NCBI GenBank assembly: GCA_018857735.1
Contig: JABMCL010002768.1
Coordinates: 254,528-318,527, forward strand
DNA: 64,000 nt
Reading direction: 5' to 3'
DNA from: Alviniconcha marisindica
Lineage: Eukaryota > Mollusca > Gastropoda > Provannidae
Shown: positions 37,533 through 52,000 of the stretch, one piece after another
How the letters are laid out: each line of letters begins with the position of its first letter
How positions within the stretch are numbered: the first letter of the stretch is position 1
Program-made: the position numbers and the translations under genes
The notes under the pieces: generated by a model
Databases searched by the model: none
What the model was told of the DNA's origin: nothing
Seen by the model: the letters and a program-made list of their open reading frames with translations, nothing else

Positions 37533-40237
37533 CTGCCCAACACACACCCAACAGTCAGTAACCTGACACCCACACCTGCCCAACACACACCCAACAGTCA
37601 GTAACCTGACACCCACACCTGCCCAACACACATCCAACAGTCAGTAACCTGACACCCACACCTGCCCAACACACATCCAACACAGTCAGTAACCTGACAC
37701 CCACACCTGCCCAATACACATCCAACACAGTCAGTAACCTGACGCCCACACCTGCCCAACACACACCAAACACAGTCAGTAACCTGACACCCACACCTGC
37801 CCAACACACACCCAAAAGTCAGTAACCTGACACCCACACCTGCCGAACACACACCAAACACAGTCAGTAACCTGACACCCATACCTGCCAAACACCCACC
37901 CAACAGTCAGTAACCTGACACCCACACCTACCCAACACACACCAAACACAGTCAGTAACCTGACACCCACACCTGCCCAATCACACATCCAACACAGTCA
38001 GTAACCTGACACCCACACCTGCCCAACACACACCAAACACAGTCAGTAACCTGACACCCACACCTGCCCAACACACACCCAACAGTCAGTAACCTGACAC
38101 CCACACCTGCCCAACACACACCCAACAGTCAGTAACCCTGACATCCACACCTGCCCAACACACACCCAACAGTCAGTAACCTGACACCCACACCTCCCAA
38201 CACACACCAACAGTCAGTAACCTGACACCCACACCTGCCGAACACACACCAAACAGTCAGTAACCTGACACCCAACCTGCCCCCACATGTAAGCACCACA
38301 CCTGCCAAACACCAACAGTCAGTAACCTGACACCCACACCTGCCCAACACACACCCAACAGTCAGTAACCTGACACCCACACCTGCCCAACACACACCCA
38401 ACAGTCAGTAACCTGGTGTTTTACACCCACACCTGCCCAACACACACCCAACAGTCAGTAACTGACATCCACACCTGCCCAACACACACCCAACAGTCAG
38501 TAACCTGACTTTACCCAACCTGCCGAACGCACACCCAGCACAGTCAGTAACCTGACACCCACACCTGCCCAACACACACCCAACAGTCAGTAACTTGGTG
38601 TTTTACGCCCACACCTGCCCAACACACACCCAACAGTCAGTAACTTGGTGTTTTATTTTCACACCTGAAGAACACACATTGAACAGTCAGTAATTTGCTT
38701 TATTTTCACACCTGCCGAACACACTGAACAGTCAGTAACTTGGTGTTTTATTTTCACACCTGCCAAAAAAACACCGAACAGTCAGTAACTTGGTGTTTTA
38801 CACCCACACCTGCCGAACACACGCCGAACAGTCAGTAACCTGGTGTTTTACACCCACACCTGCCAAACACACACCGAACAGTCAGCAACTTGGTGTTTTA
38901 TTTTCGCACCTGCTGAACAGTCAGTAATTTGGTTTTTTATTTTCACACCTGCCGAACATCAGTAATTTGCGTTTTATTTCAACCTACAATACCACAGTAA
39001 CACACACCAAAACAGTCAGTAACCTGGTGTTTTACCCACACCTGTCGAACACACACTGAACACAGTCAGTAACTTGGTGTTTTAGCCACACCTGCTGAAA
39101 CACACCACACAAGAACACCACTGTAAACCCAAACAGTAACTTGGTGTTTTATGCCCACACCTGCTGAACACACACCAAAACACGGTCAGTAACTTGGTGT
39201 TTTATGCCCACACCTGCTGAACACACACCAAAACACAGTCAGTAACTTGGTGTTTTATGTCCACACCTACTGAACACACACCAAAACACAGTCAGTAACT
39301 TGGTGTTTTATAGCCACACCTGACAAACACACACCAAAACCCAGTAACTTGGTGTTTTACACCCACACCTGCTGAACACACACTGAACAGTCGAACTCTC
39401 CATTGTTTTTTGTCTTTTTGTTTTCTATAGCCAAGAAACGCTAACAAACATGATAAATAATAACAATACTACACTGGCATTTTGCAGAGACCACCCTGAC
39501 AAGAGACCACCCTGACAGAGAGACCACCCTGACAAGAGACCACCCTGACAAGAGACCACCTGACAGAGAGACCACCCTGACAAGAGACAACCCTGACAGA
39601 GAGATCACGCTGACAAGAGACCACCCTGACAGAGAGACCACCCTGACAGAGAGACCACCCGGACAGAGACCACCCTGACAGAGATCACGCTGCCAGAGAG
39701 ACCACCTGACAGAGCGACCACCCTGACAGAGAGACCACCCTGACAGAGAGACCACCCTGACAAGAGACCACCCTGACAAGAGACCACTCGGACAGAGAGA
39801 CCACCCCTCTTTCACTTAAGACCACTTTGGCTTGCTCTCAAAGGAGGAGTTTCACTGGGAGTAATAATGTCTGTCACATAATGTACATTATTATTATTAT
39901 TAAACCCTTCTTTCGGGATAGCCCCACTTTTGTTGGTGGGGAGTGAATAAGTGTGCGATGTGGGGGGGGGGGGGGGTGGGGGGGTCGGGGGGGATGGGGA
40001 CAATCGATAATGGTGCTAGCTAATAAGCTATGGAGCCAGTATGGAGCAAGAAACCCCACCAAGCCACTATGGGATTGTTTTGTCAATCCCCTGAATGGAC
40101 TCACGCAGACTCACACATTTTTTCACATGACCCACAATTCACTTGCCTTTGCTGTGCCATCGTAAGAAGCTGTGACGAGGTAGTTGCCATGGTGTGCTGA
40201 AAATGGAAACAATAGGCTCTTTATGAAGAGAGTAGCA

Positions 40238-40293
<56 letters not shown>

Positions 40294-43200
40294 CTGCTTC
40301 AATGAGATTTACTCTGTTTAAGGTCTGCCAGATCTAAATATAATGCATCAACAAGAATTATTTTATTAATTACTTGTTTGTTGTTGTTTTTCAACACTTC
40401 GACCTAAACAATTTAAAAACAACAATGGTCAAGTTATGTATTCTTAAAGTCTGCAGCTGCAACATTAAAAGACAGATGCCTATTTAGGACAATGTGTACA
40501 TACTATTCCCCCCCCCCCCCCCAACCAACCAACAACAGTGCTAGAAAAAAAGAAAACATCAAGATCTATCCCTGAATAAAACATATCGTTTCTGTACAAA
40601 GGAGAAAACTTGAGAAAGAAGAAGGAAAAAACAAACAAAGGAAACAAGAATGACATGTCAAAATCCATCATCAATCGGATATTTACTTTTGTAAACAGAG
40701 AAAAAAAGAATTAAAAAGGAAACAAGAATGACATGTCAAAATCCATCACCAATTGGATATTTACTTTTGTAAATAGAGAAGACCAAAAAAAAAGACAAAA
40801 AAAGGAAAGCAAGAGAATGTCAGAGCAAACTAAACAAAGTGGCATTACGTTGGAACTTGTCCATGGAGATGAGGTAAGCAAGCTAAACAAAGTGGCATTA
40901 CGTTGGAACTTGTCCATGGAGATGAGGTAAGCAAGCTAAACAAAGTGGCATTACGTTGGAACTTGACCATGGAGATGAGGTAAGCAAGCTAAACAAAAGT
41001 GTGCAAAATTAAAAAAGTTGGAACTTGTCCATGGAGATGAGGTAAGCAAGCTAAACAAAGTGGCATTACGTTGGAACTTGTCCATGAGATGAGTTAAGCA
41101 AGCTAAACAAAGTGGCATTACGTTGGAACTTGACCATGGAGATGAGTTAAGCAAACTAAATGTTGGAACTTGTCCATGGAGATGAGGTAAGCAAGCTAAA
41201 CAAAGTGGCATTACGTTGGAACTTGACCATGGAGATGAGTTAAGCAAACTAAATGTTGGAACTTGTCCATGGAGATGAGGTAAGCAAGCTAAACAAAGTG
41301 GCATTACGTTGGAACTTGTCCATGGAGATGAGGTAAGCAAGCTAAACAAAGTGGCATTACGTTGGAACTTGTCCATGGAGATGAGGTAAGCAAGCTAAAC
41401 AAAGTGGCATTACGTTGGAACTTGACCATGGAAATGAGGTAAGCAAGCTAAACAAAGTGGCATTACCTTGGAACTTGACCATGGAGATGAGTTAAGCAAA
41501 CTAAATGTTGGAACTTGTCCATGGAGATGAGGTAAGCAAGCTAAACAAAGTGGCATTACATTGGAACTTGACCATGGAGATGAGTTAAGCAAACTAAACG
41601 TTGGAACTTGTCCATGGAGATGAGGTAAGCAAGCTAAACAAAGTGGCATTACGTTGGAACTTGACCATGGAGATGAGTTAAGCAAACTAAACGTTGGAAC
41701 TTGTCCATGGAGATGAGGTAAGCAAGCTAAACAAAGTGGCATTACATTGGAACTTGACCATGGAGATGAGTTAAGCAAACTAAATGTTGGAACTTGTCCA
41801 TGGAGATGAGGTAAGCAAGCTAAACAAAGTGGCATTACATTGGAACTTGACCATGGAGATGAGTTAAGCAAACTAAACGTTGGAACTTGACCATGGAGAT
41901 GAGGTAAGCAAGCTAAACAAAGTGGCATTACGTTGGAACTTGACCATGGAAATGAGGTAAGCAAGCTAAACAAAGTGGCATTACGTTGGAACTTGACCAT
42001 GGAAATGAGGTTGGTGTGCGCAGGCACTGTGTAAACACGCTTCCGCTGACGCAGATCCCAGATCATGGCACAGTTGTCTTGACTCCCAGTGGCCACGTGG
42101 AAGCTAAACACACACAAAATTAAAAAGCAACTTTAACTTCAATTTATTTTACCTTTCGATTATTTACCTGCTGTTTCATGAGTGACTATAAATCAAAACT
42201 TTTGACACAAACACACACTCACATACACATATAACACAAAGATACATAAATAACACAATCACACACATGCATACATGCCAACACACACACACATACACAC
42301 ACACAAAACACATGTATGCATAAACACACGAACACACCCACACTAACCCATCATCGCTGAAGTCAGTAGAGAGAATAGACTGGAGGTGACCTTCAAGGAA
42401 CATGACACAGCGACCAGAGCGAAGATCCCACACACGTCCATATGCATCCAGACCCCTGAAGGCAAAACATGACCAACACAATCAGGACCTGATGCAAAAA
42501 TGGGCAACTGACATTGCATTTTGCACCTACGTCAAGTTAAGCAGTTAAGCAACTCCCAGCTTGCCAGCCATTTGTCTCTAACTACCAGTGCAAAGCTTCA
42601 GGGAATTTCTAAGCCCTGCACTAACTACCTGTGCAAAACTTCAGGGAATTCCTGAGCCCTGCACTACTTTCAGGCAATTTCTAAGCCCTGCACTAATGAC
42701 CAGTGTAAAGCTTCATGGAATTTCTAAGCCCTGCACTAACTGCCAGTGTAAATCTTAAGGGAATTTCTAAGCCCTGCACTAACGACCAGTGTAATGCTTA
42801 AGGGAATTTCTAAGCCCTGCACTAACGACCAGTGTAAAGCTTCATGGAATTTCTAAGCCCCGCACTAACTGCTAGTGTAAATCTTAAGGGAATTTCTAAG
42901 CCCTGCACTAACGACCAGTGTAATGCTTAAGGGAATTTCTAAGCCCTGCACTAACGACCAGTGTAATGCTTAAGGGAATTTCTAAGCCCTGCACTAACAA
43001 CCAGTGTAAAGCTTAAGAGAATTTCTAAGCCCTGCACTAACGACCAATGTAAAGCTTCATGGAATTTCTAAGCCCTGCACTAACTACCAGTGTAAATCTT
43101 AAGGGAATTTCTAAGCCCTGCACTAACAACCAGTGTAAAGCTTAAGAGAATTTCTAAGCCCTGCACTAACGACCAATGCAAAGCTTCATGGAATTTCTAA

Positions 43201-45162
43201 GCCCTGCACTAACTACCAGTGTAAAGCTTAAGGGAATTTCTAAGCCCTGCACTAACGACCAATGTAAAGCTTCATGGAATTTCTAAGCCCTGCACTAACT
43301 ACCAGTGTAAAGCTTAAGGGAATTTCTAAGCCCTGCACTAACTACCAGTGTAAAGCTTAAGGGAATTTCTAAGCCCTGCACTAACTACCAGTGCAAAGCT
43401 TCAGGGAATTTCTAAGCCCTACACTAACTACCAATGCAAAGCTTCTGGGGAATTTCTAAGCCCTACACTAACTACCAGTGCAAAGCTTCAAACAATTTCT
43501 AAGCCTGACACTTACGACCAATGCAAAGCTTCTGGCAATTTCTAAGCCCGACACTTCAAGGAACCTTTAAGCTATGTGCTTACTATCAGGGAATTTCCAA
43601 GCCCCACAGTAACTACCAGTGCAAAGCAACAACGAATTTCTAAGCCCTCTACTAACTACCAGTCCAAAGCTACAGGGGTTTTCTTAGCCCTCTACTAACT
43701 ACCAGTCCAAAGCTACAGGGGTTTTCTTAGCCCTCTACTAACTACCAGTCCAAAGCTACAGGGGTTTTCTTAGCCCTCTACTAACTACCAGTCCAAAGCT
43801 ACAGGGGTTTTCTTAGCCCTCTACTAACTACCAGTCCAAAGCTACAGGGGTTTTCTTAGCCCTCTACTAACTACCAGTCCAAAGCTACAGGGGTTTTCTT
43901 AGCCCTCTACTAACTACCAGTCCAAAGCTACAGGGGTTTTCTTAGCCCTCTACTAACTACCAGTCCAAAGCTACAGGGGTTTTCTTAGCCCTCTACTAAC
44001 TACCAGTGCAAAGCTACAGGGATTTTCTAAGCCCTCTACTAGCTACCAGCATAAAACTTCAGAGAATATTTCTAAGCCCTGCTCTAACTATCAGAGCAAA
44101 GCTTCAGGGGAATTTGTAAGCCCTGCACCAACTCTAAAGACCCAGAGTCTGTCTGGCACTGACCCTGTGACTGCCAGAGCCCCGTCCTTCTGGAAGCTGA
44201 TGTCGTAGACTGCTTTGCTGTGGCCCTCCTGGTGAAGCACCTCCTCCTGCACTTCCAGGTCCCACAGTCGCCACGAGTGATCGAAGCTGCAAGGCGGAAT
44301 TTGTTACAGGAAGTTTAACCCTTTCTCTGCCCCAAGGACATCGTACGTCATTGGCAAAGTGCCGCTTAGCATCTTATCATAATAATAATAAAAGTACTTA
44401 TAAAGCACATCTTGTCCCTAGAGACTATTCTAAGCGCATACATGCGCACACACACACATATCCGTAGAGACTATTCTAAGCGTATACATGCGCACACACA
44501 CACACACATGCATATATACACACACAGGCACCTGTACACACAAGCATACAGACTACATCTAAGCACATACATGCACACACACACACACAGGCACCTGTAC
44601 ACGCAAGCATACTAACTATATAATTATATATATATACACAACACAATGAAACACACACACATGCACACACCAGTCAGTCCCCATTTGCCCACTCAAACAC
44701 GCAATAGATCCAGTACAAGAGCATTACAGACTGGCTCAACTGTTTTTTTGTTTAAAAAAAAAAAAATCTAGAATAAAATCCAGGGACTCTATGTTGACTG
44801 CAGAGTCTCCCGGCAGACTGCTACCTACCAGCAGGTTCCAAGAAATCGTCCTGATGGATGATATTTCAGACGGGAAACTCGGTATGGCGCATGGCCCTCA
44901 ATGTCTGCCACCGGCTCATCACTGCAATCATTTAATAATAATTATAATTAATAATAATTAAAGTATTTGTAAAGCGCAAAATCTTGTCCATAGAGACTAT
45001 TCTAAGTGCACCCACACACACTCTCTCTCTCACAAACACACACACTCACTCTTACACACACTCTCTCTCTCACTCACACACACACACTCTCTCTCTCTCA
45101 CTCACACACACACACACACACACTATCTCTCTCACTCACACACTATCTCTCTCACTCACACA

Positions 45163-45195
<33 letters not shown>

Positions 45196-45222
45196 TCTTA
45201 CTCACACAGACACTCTCTCTCA

Positions 45223-45261
<39 letters not shown>

Positions 45262-46135
45262 TCTCTCACTCACACACTATCTTTCTAACTCACACTCTCT
45301 CTCCCTCTCTCACACACACACACACACACACTCTCTCTCTCTCTCTTGCTCTCTCACTCACACACTCTCTCTCTCAGACACACGCACACGCACACACTCA
45401 CACACACACACAACAAGCATTCTGACCATACAAAGCTAAGCTTATACGGGGATATAACAATGATAATTCAAGACACAAAAACGCTGCACACACCGGCAGC
45501 AATGTGTAGCACTGCTCTTACGGCTGCTGTAGCCTTGTGCAAGTAAAGTGACCTGACCTGAGCGTCCTGCAAGGGATTACGCAGCGCAGTCTGCAGTCTA
45601 AAAAACCACAACAGGAGCAGCAAAGGCACCCACCTGACAAGGTTCCAGAGTTTGACCGAGCCATCCTGACCACAAGACGCCAAGCAGCAGGACGAGTCTG
45701 ACAAACCGACCGTCGCTTGTGGGTGAAAAACGATGCCACCCACGTTACAGTTATGGCCTGTGTAGAAAAACAAAAAACATTCATTTTGAAAAGATATTAT
45801 CCTTTTTTCTCTCTCTCCCACCATGGTGCTTTACATCCACAGAAACCATAAGGCTTATTAGGTATGGGGAAAGAAGGTGGGTGGGGGGTACCTACAAGAA
45901 GCTCGTCCATGTGCCCTGACCCATAAAGACCGAAAAGACCGTTAGCCACCACCACAACAACAATGCTAAGGAGGTGGGGACCCCACCAGTGCAAAACAAC
46001 TTCTGTTCTTCAGGTGACCAAGAAGAAGAAAAAAGAGCATAGTGATTCTGCCTGAGAGTGGAGAATAGTGCTACGTACAAGTTATCAAGAAGAAGTGACA
46101 AGAACATGGTGATTCTGCTTGAGAGCAGAGAATAG

Positions 46136-46199
<64 letters not shown>

Positions 46200-46249
46200 C
46201 AAGATAGATACACAGACACGGTGATTCTGCTCAAGAGCAGAGAATAGCG

Positions 46250-46301
<52 letters not shown>

Positions 46302-48984
46302 TATATAATATATATATATATAATAGATAACTTTTGTACAGCACTATTCTCTGGTGTACCCAAACTCACTGCGCTTTACAACATTCTCTAACATTTTCTA
46401 AGTTTCACAACCATAACACATATAATTATGACAACTAACAATGTATAATGTACAAGTACATGTGCCATATGAGAAGCAGCAATATATATAAAGAAAATGA
46501 ATCATTATATTACTTCCTACCCTTATATATATACATGACTTAGTGCCAAAAGGTGCGCAAATGAGGGGTCGGATTTTTGACTGTCAATAAAATCCGTTTC
46601 AAACACTTTGTCTTGTTGCTGCTTTGTGTGTGCGTTCATAACTGGTCAGTATCACAGTGGAAACAATATGAGCTCTAAATTTGGAGCAGCTGGAGAAATA
46701 CTATTTTTTGAAAGTGAAAAGCTCCACGAAATTCGACCCCTGAAAACGGACACGCTCACGGTGAGTGCTTTCGATGCTTTCATTCATGTACATGACGAAT
46801 CAAAACATTTCCTCAGTCACTGATTTGCACAGAGGAGATATTGCTTTACACAGTGCATAACTACAAGTGATCATAGTACAGTTAAGGGACGTTAAAAATC
46901 CAAGTATTAACTCCTTCTGTATATGTGATTATATGTTTTAATTATACAAATGACCGACTGCCTGCTCATACCTCTGAACTTTGTCAAAAAATTATAATTA
47001 TGCTACTGTAGAAAAATGACTTCAAACCATCTTTCCCTTTCCGTCTCTCCACCCCCCTCTGTCTCCTTACGCCATTTCTCTCTCGCTAGTATTTATTTAG
47101 GCCACCAGCCAATCTATCTGTCTACCTAACATTGTTTTGTTTTTTCAACTACAATTTGTTTTGACTGTTTTCTAGTGACTGTTCGTATTTTTGTGTTTTG
47201 TTATTGTTGTTTGTTTCCTCTTTTTTTTTTCTTTTTTTTTTTATATTGTTGTTACTTTTTTGTCACGTCTCATATATTGATAGCGAAGTGAAATTGTGTG
47301 TTTTTCCAACTGCATGAGCTCATCGCCTATAAGCTATAGCTTGTTGATGAGCACATAATGATTTTTTGTATGTTTATTTCGTCTCGAATAAAAAAAAAAT
47401 GTTTAAACCAAGTGATCAGCAACAACCTAAACCTACCCCTCAGGTTCCGGATGAACTGACAATCTGGTATGGACCACAGCTTGCACAGGCCAGACCTTTC
47501 AGGAAAAGAGCAAACCATCTTATTCTCAAGACCATGAAAACAATGCACTGACGTCTCAAAGTCACACCGCCTTATCTTTCTTGACACGAGCACAATAATA
47601 ACAATAAATACACTTCTAATGTGCCAAGCCCCTCTGTCACACACGTGTGGGGCTCAAAGCGGCATGCATGCTTTCACAGTATGGACGTACATTTGTGTTC
47701 TACAAGTCTTTGTCACCATCATCATCATGTTAAACTAGAAACAACAACATGAACAAACAAATCAGGGAAGTTGGGGGTTGGGTGGGGGTGGGGGTGGTGG
47801 AGAAACAGCCCAAATACTATTGCTAAACAACACAAGAGTACACAGCTTAATTGGCGTTACATAGCTCTCTCTATCCCTATCTTTGACATGCATGCACAGA
47901 CACGCATGTGTACCACACACATGCACACAGTCTCTACCCATCACCTCACTCTCCCTCAAGGCCTCTGGTGTACATAACAAACATCTTCTGAACAGGCCTT
48001 TTTCTTTTCTGTTTTTTTTACGTATCAAAACCAGATTGTCGTTATTCATAAAGGTTTGAAGATTCCTCCTTTTCTTCCTGGTAACGGGACCATGGGGGGG
48101 TGTCACATTGTGGGTTGCCTTAGGATCATGCTGGAGTACCACATCTGTAATGTGCACTCACCAAGATGCGGTTGCCAGCATCTGCGAGTTGGGACTGAAG
48201 GAACAGTATGACAGAGGCCGACTGTCGCCGATCTGGCTGCAGTCATTTGTGATAGACTGGAACATAAAAATGAATTCATAGCGCACTGAATGATTCAAGA
48301 TCTAGAATATATCTTACACACACACACATACACACATGTATGCATGTACAACACCCAGTATGATTTTATGGAGGAGGGGGAGGGGGTGGGGGGTATTTGT
48401 GTGTGCGTGTGTGTGTGTGGGTGGTCGTGCATGCGTGTGTGCATGTATGCATGTACAACACCCAGTATGATTTTATGGAGGAGGGGGAGGGGGTGGGGGG
48501 TATTTGTGTGTGCGTGTGTGTGTGTGGGTGGTCGTGCATGCGTGTGTGCATGTGCAGGTGTAAGACAGATGTCACAAAGAAAATATGAAAGGAAGTACTG
48601 AATTGGCTTTTAATCCCAGCAAGACAGAATGCCCGACTCAGAGAGGGAGAAAATATGAAAGGAAGTACTGAATTGGCTTTTAATCCCAGCAAGAAAGAAT
48701 GCCAGACTCAGAGAGGGAGAAAATGAGAGGGACGCACAGAGTACGGGTACAGAACTGTTCTGAATAGGTTTAAAAAAACCCACTGCAGACACTAAATTAT
48801 TTTTATGTCGCAAAATGACTGAAGCATACGTTTTCTTTACAATATATACACAAAGGTGCAAAAATGATAACATCATCAGTCTAGGAGATATGTAAAAGCA
48901 GACAATAGTGATTTGGCTGCCACATGAGAAATAAAAGCTTTTTATTTCAAACTCTATTCCAGCATTCCACAATCTAATCAAATT

Positions 48985-49022
<38 letters not shown>

Positions 49023-49041
49023 ATGCTTAGATGCACACACT

Positions 49042-49087
<46 letters not shown>

Positions 49088-52000
49088 AGTGATTTGGCTG
49101 CCACATGAGAAATTTAAAAAAAAAAATCAAATTCTATTCCAGCATTTCCCCAACCTAATCAAAATGGACACACCCACACCCACACCCACACAGCAACATA
49201 CCCGAATCCGTTTCTGCAGTTCTTGCAGCCGAGCATTTTTCTGAGTAATGGGCATCAGCTTCTCTTCCTTCTGTCTGCGGACCCTCTCCTTGGCTCTGTG
49301 AAATGACAATGAATATTTTACACACTTCAGGTCCGTCTCCAAGCAACAGCGCTGCATGCTGCAAGGAAGAAAGCTTAGTGCAACCTGTCACCAGTGGGCA
49401 CTACTTAATGTGCAACTGCTGCCCCACACTCTAAGCATCGGCTTGCAACATCCGTCCTCCATCCACTGCCATAATGGGTTACACCATACGTCTACAGCAT
49501 CCTTCACTGAACCACTGCCATGATTGGTTATGCCACAGGCCTGTGACATCCTTCATTGAATCACTGCCATAACTGATTATGCCATCCTTCCCCCAGCCAC
49601 TGCCATAATTGGCTATGTCATAGTCTATGCATCCTTCATCAAATCACTGCCATTACTGGTTATGTCACAGGTCTATGACACCCTTCATCGAATCACTGCC
49701 ATAACTGGTTATGCCATAGGTCTGCAGCATCCTTCACCAAACCACTGCCATAACTGGTTACGCTATAGGTCTGTGATATCCTTCCTCCAGCCACTGCCAT
49801 AACTGGTTACACCATAGGTCTGTGGTATCCTTCCTCCAACCACTGCCATAACTGGTTACGCTATAGGTCTGTGATATCCTTCCTCCAACCACTGCCATAA
49901 CTGGTTACACCATAGGTCTGCGATATCCTTCTTCCAACCACTGCCATAACTGGCAATGCCACAGGTCTATAACACCCTTCCCCCAGTTGCTGCCATAACT
50001 GGTTATGTCATAGGTCTGTGGCATCATTCCTCCAGCCACTGCCACAATTAGTTATGCCATAGGTCTGTGACATCCTTCCTCCAGCCACTGCCATAGTTGG
50101 TTACTCCCTGGGTCTACAATCTCCAATCTTGCTGGTGCTCAAATAGCAGTAAATTTGTAACCACACAGACAACTCAAATTATATCAAGTTGTGTTTCTGT
50201 TACAATTGCCCACAATGCTCATGTATGCACAAATAAAATAAAAATTGTTCAATTTGTGGCAGAAGGAATTTTTACCCAAGGCGGATGTGCCCAGTGTCTA
50301 TGTGCATGCTTCGACACCATGTTGCTTCAGGTAATAGTAATCATAATAGCAGTCATTTCTATAGCGCTGTATTTCACTGACAAGGGTGAGCACACCATGT
50401 TTTGCCACATCAACAAAAATGTATACATTAAAACCTCAAAAATAATAATTATGAAGCCATAATATTGTACTCCTCACACAACACATATGCACACATGCAC
50501 ATACACACGCACGCACACACGCACACACACACACACACACATGTGCATGCATGCACACACATTCCCTTTTTGTGCAGAAAAAGAACAACTCTGGAGAAGA
50601 GAGACGTGGAAACCAGAGTGCAATATGACCATCGTCCATCCACTCATCAGCCAAGCCTCTTACTGCTAGCACTGGGCCCAATCAACTGTCGTGTGTTATG
50701 GACGAGCTGATAATGACAGCTGTTATTATTCACTATGTGCAGATGGCCCTCTCAAAATGTCTCAACTTGGAATGGAAAAGTGGTTAAGGCACCGGGCCCA
50801 ATCAGCTCTCAAGTGTTATGGACGAGCTGACAATGACAGCTGTTATTATTCACACTGCGCTGATGGCCCTCTCAAATTGTCTCACCTTGGAATGGAAAAC
50901 TCGGCGATGCTGTATCTAGCCTCCTTCAAACTCTTCGGACCTTCATGGTACCAGGTGATACTGTCCTGGAAACAAACCAAACCAACCCACCATTGGGCAA
51001 AATGAATGTTCAGTTCAGTTCAAAATCCATCACTTGGCTTCCTATGAGCAGGGAAGGATCTGGCATTTGGCATGCTTCTCTCAAATAATTGAAAATCACG
51101 TGTAGACTTGTGTTTGTAGAATCACACAGCAGCTAATATTTTTCTCGTAAGGAATGTGAGCAGGTATGTGTCACCTTCCAAGAACACAAGACCCTCATCA
51201 GAGCAGCCCTGGGGCAACGCACTGTGAGGGACGACTTCCCCTTCCTTGACCGGTGACAGCAGGTTGTGGTCATGAGATTACGCAGGGGCCACAACCGACT
51301 CAGTGCCCACATGTTCAAGAAAATGAAGCTGGCACCATCACCAATCTGCAACTGCAGTTCTGAAGACCATGAGATGGCCGAACATGTACGGCAGAGATGC
51401 CCACTTCTGCAGACAGCAGGAACAAATGTGTGGCCAACAGCAGTCCAGCTACACACCAAACTCTACGGCAGCAAGGAGGAACTGGAAAAGACAGCCACAT
51501 TCATCTTGCAGACTGGACTCTCAGTGTAGCGGCGATCAAGAAGGGTAGCTGTAGTAGTAATTGGATTTTAATGTCCTGTCGACCACACAGGGTCACCTCA
51601 GGACAGTCAAACTCAGGTCATAAGCAAATACACATTTCTAAACTCTTCTCACATATATATATATATCAACCCTCTGCCAAGTCAATCTACAAAACCAATC
51701 ACTTCACAAACATGAAACATACATACACAAACATCAGACACAAATTTTTGAAGAGTGAGTCCCTTCAATATTACCCCTGTTAAAAGAGCACATAAGGCTA
51801 GGACATGCTGGTATCGCCGACCCTTCCATCTAATTTATCAATACCGGGTTAAAGAAAAATAGAAAAAAGGGATGGACACACACAATAATTTATTTTTATT
51901 TTTATATAAATGCATAATGGCAAATACCAGTGCCATATGGCAGCAAGCTGCACATACCACCTACCAACTATCATCTCCTAGCTGCTCAACAAGAGCCATA

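Noticed and set aside
37555..38401. Minus-strand frames reading [12 protein letters not shown] repeats
   Set aside because: Translation of the 43-bp splice-acceptor minisatellite.
39441..39815. Minus-strand frames reading [10 protein letters not shown] repeats
   Set aside because: Translation of the 17-18 bp minisatellite in PRPF4 intron 14.
41410..42117. Minus-strand 235-residue frame running from PRPF4 exon 13 through the array
   Set aside because: Only the first part (to 41985) is coding by family alignment; the rest is read-through of donor repeats. Kept as a finding, not as a protein.
44984..45439. Plus-strand frames of HTHSLSL type
   Set aside because: Low-complexity (CA)n/(CT)n compound microsatellite.
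49430..50115. A splice-junction origin for the 49-bp and 43-bp (intron 11) arrays
   Set aside because: Neither unit matches the adjoining exon ends; only the intron-13 and intron-14 arrays and the 120-bp duplication do.
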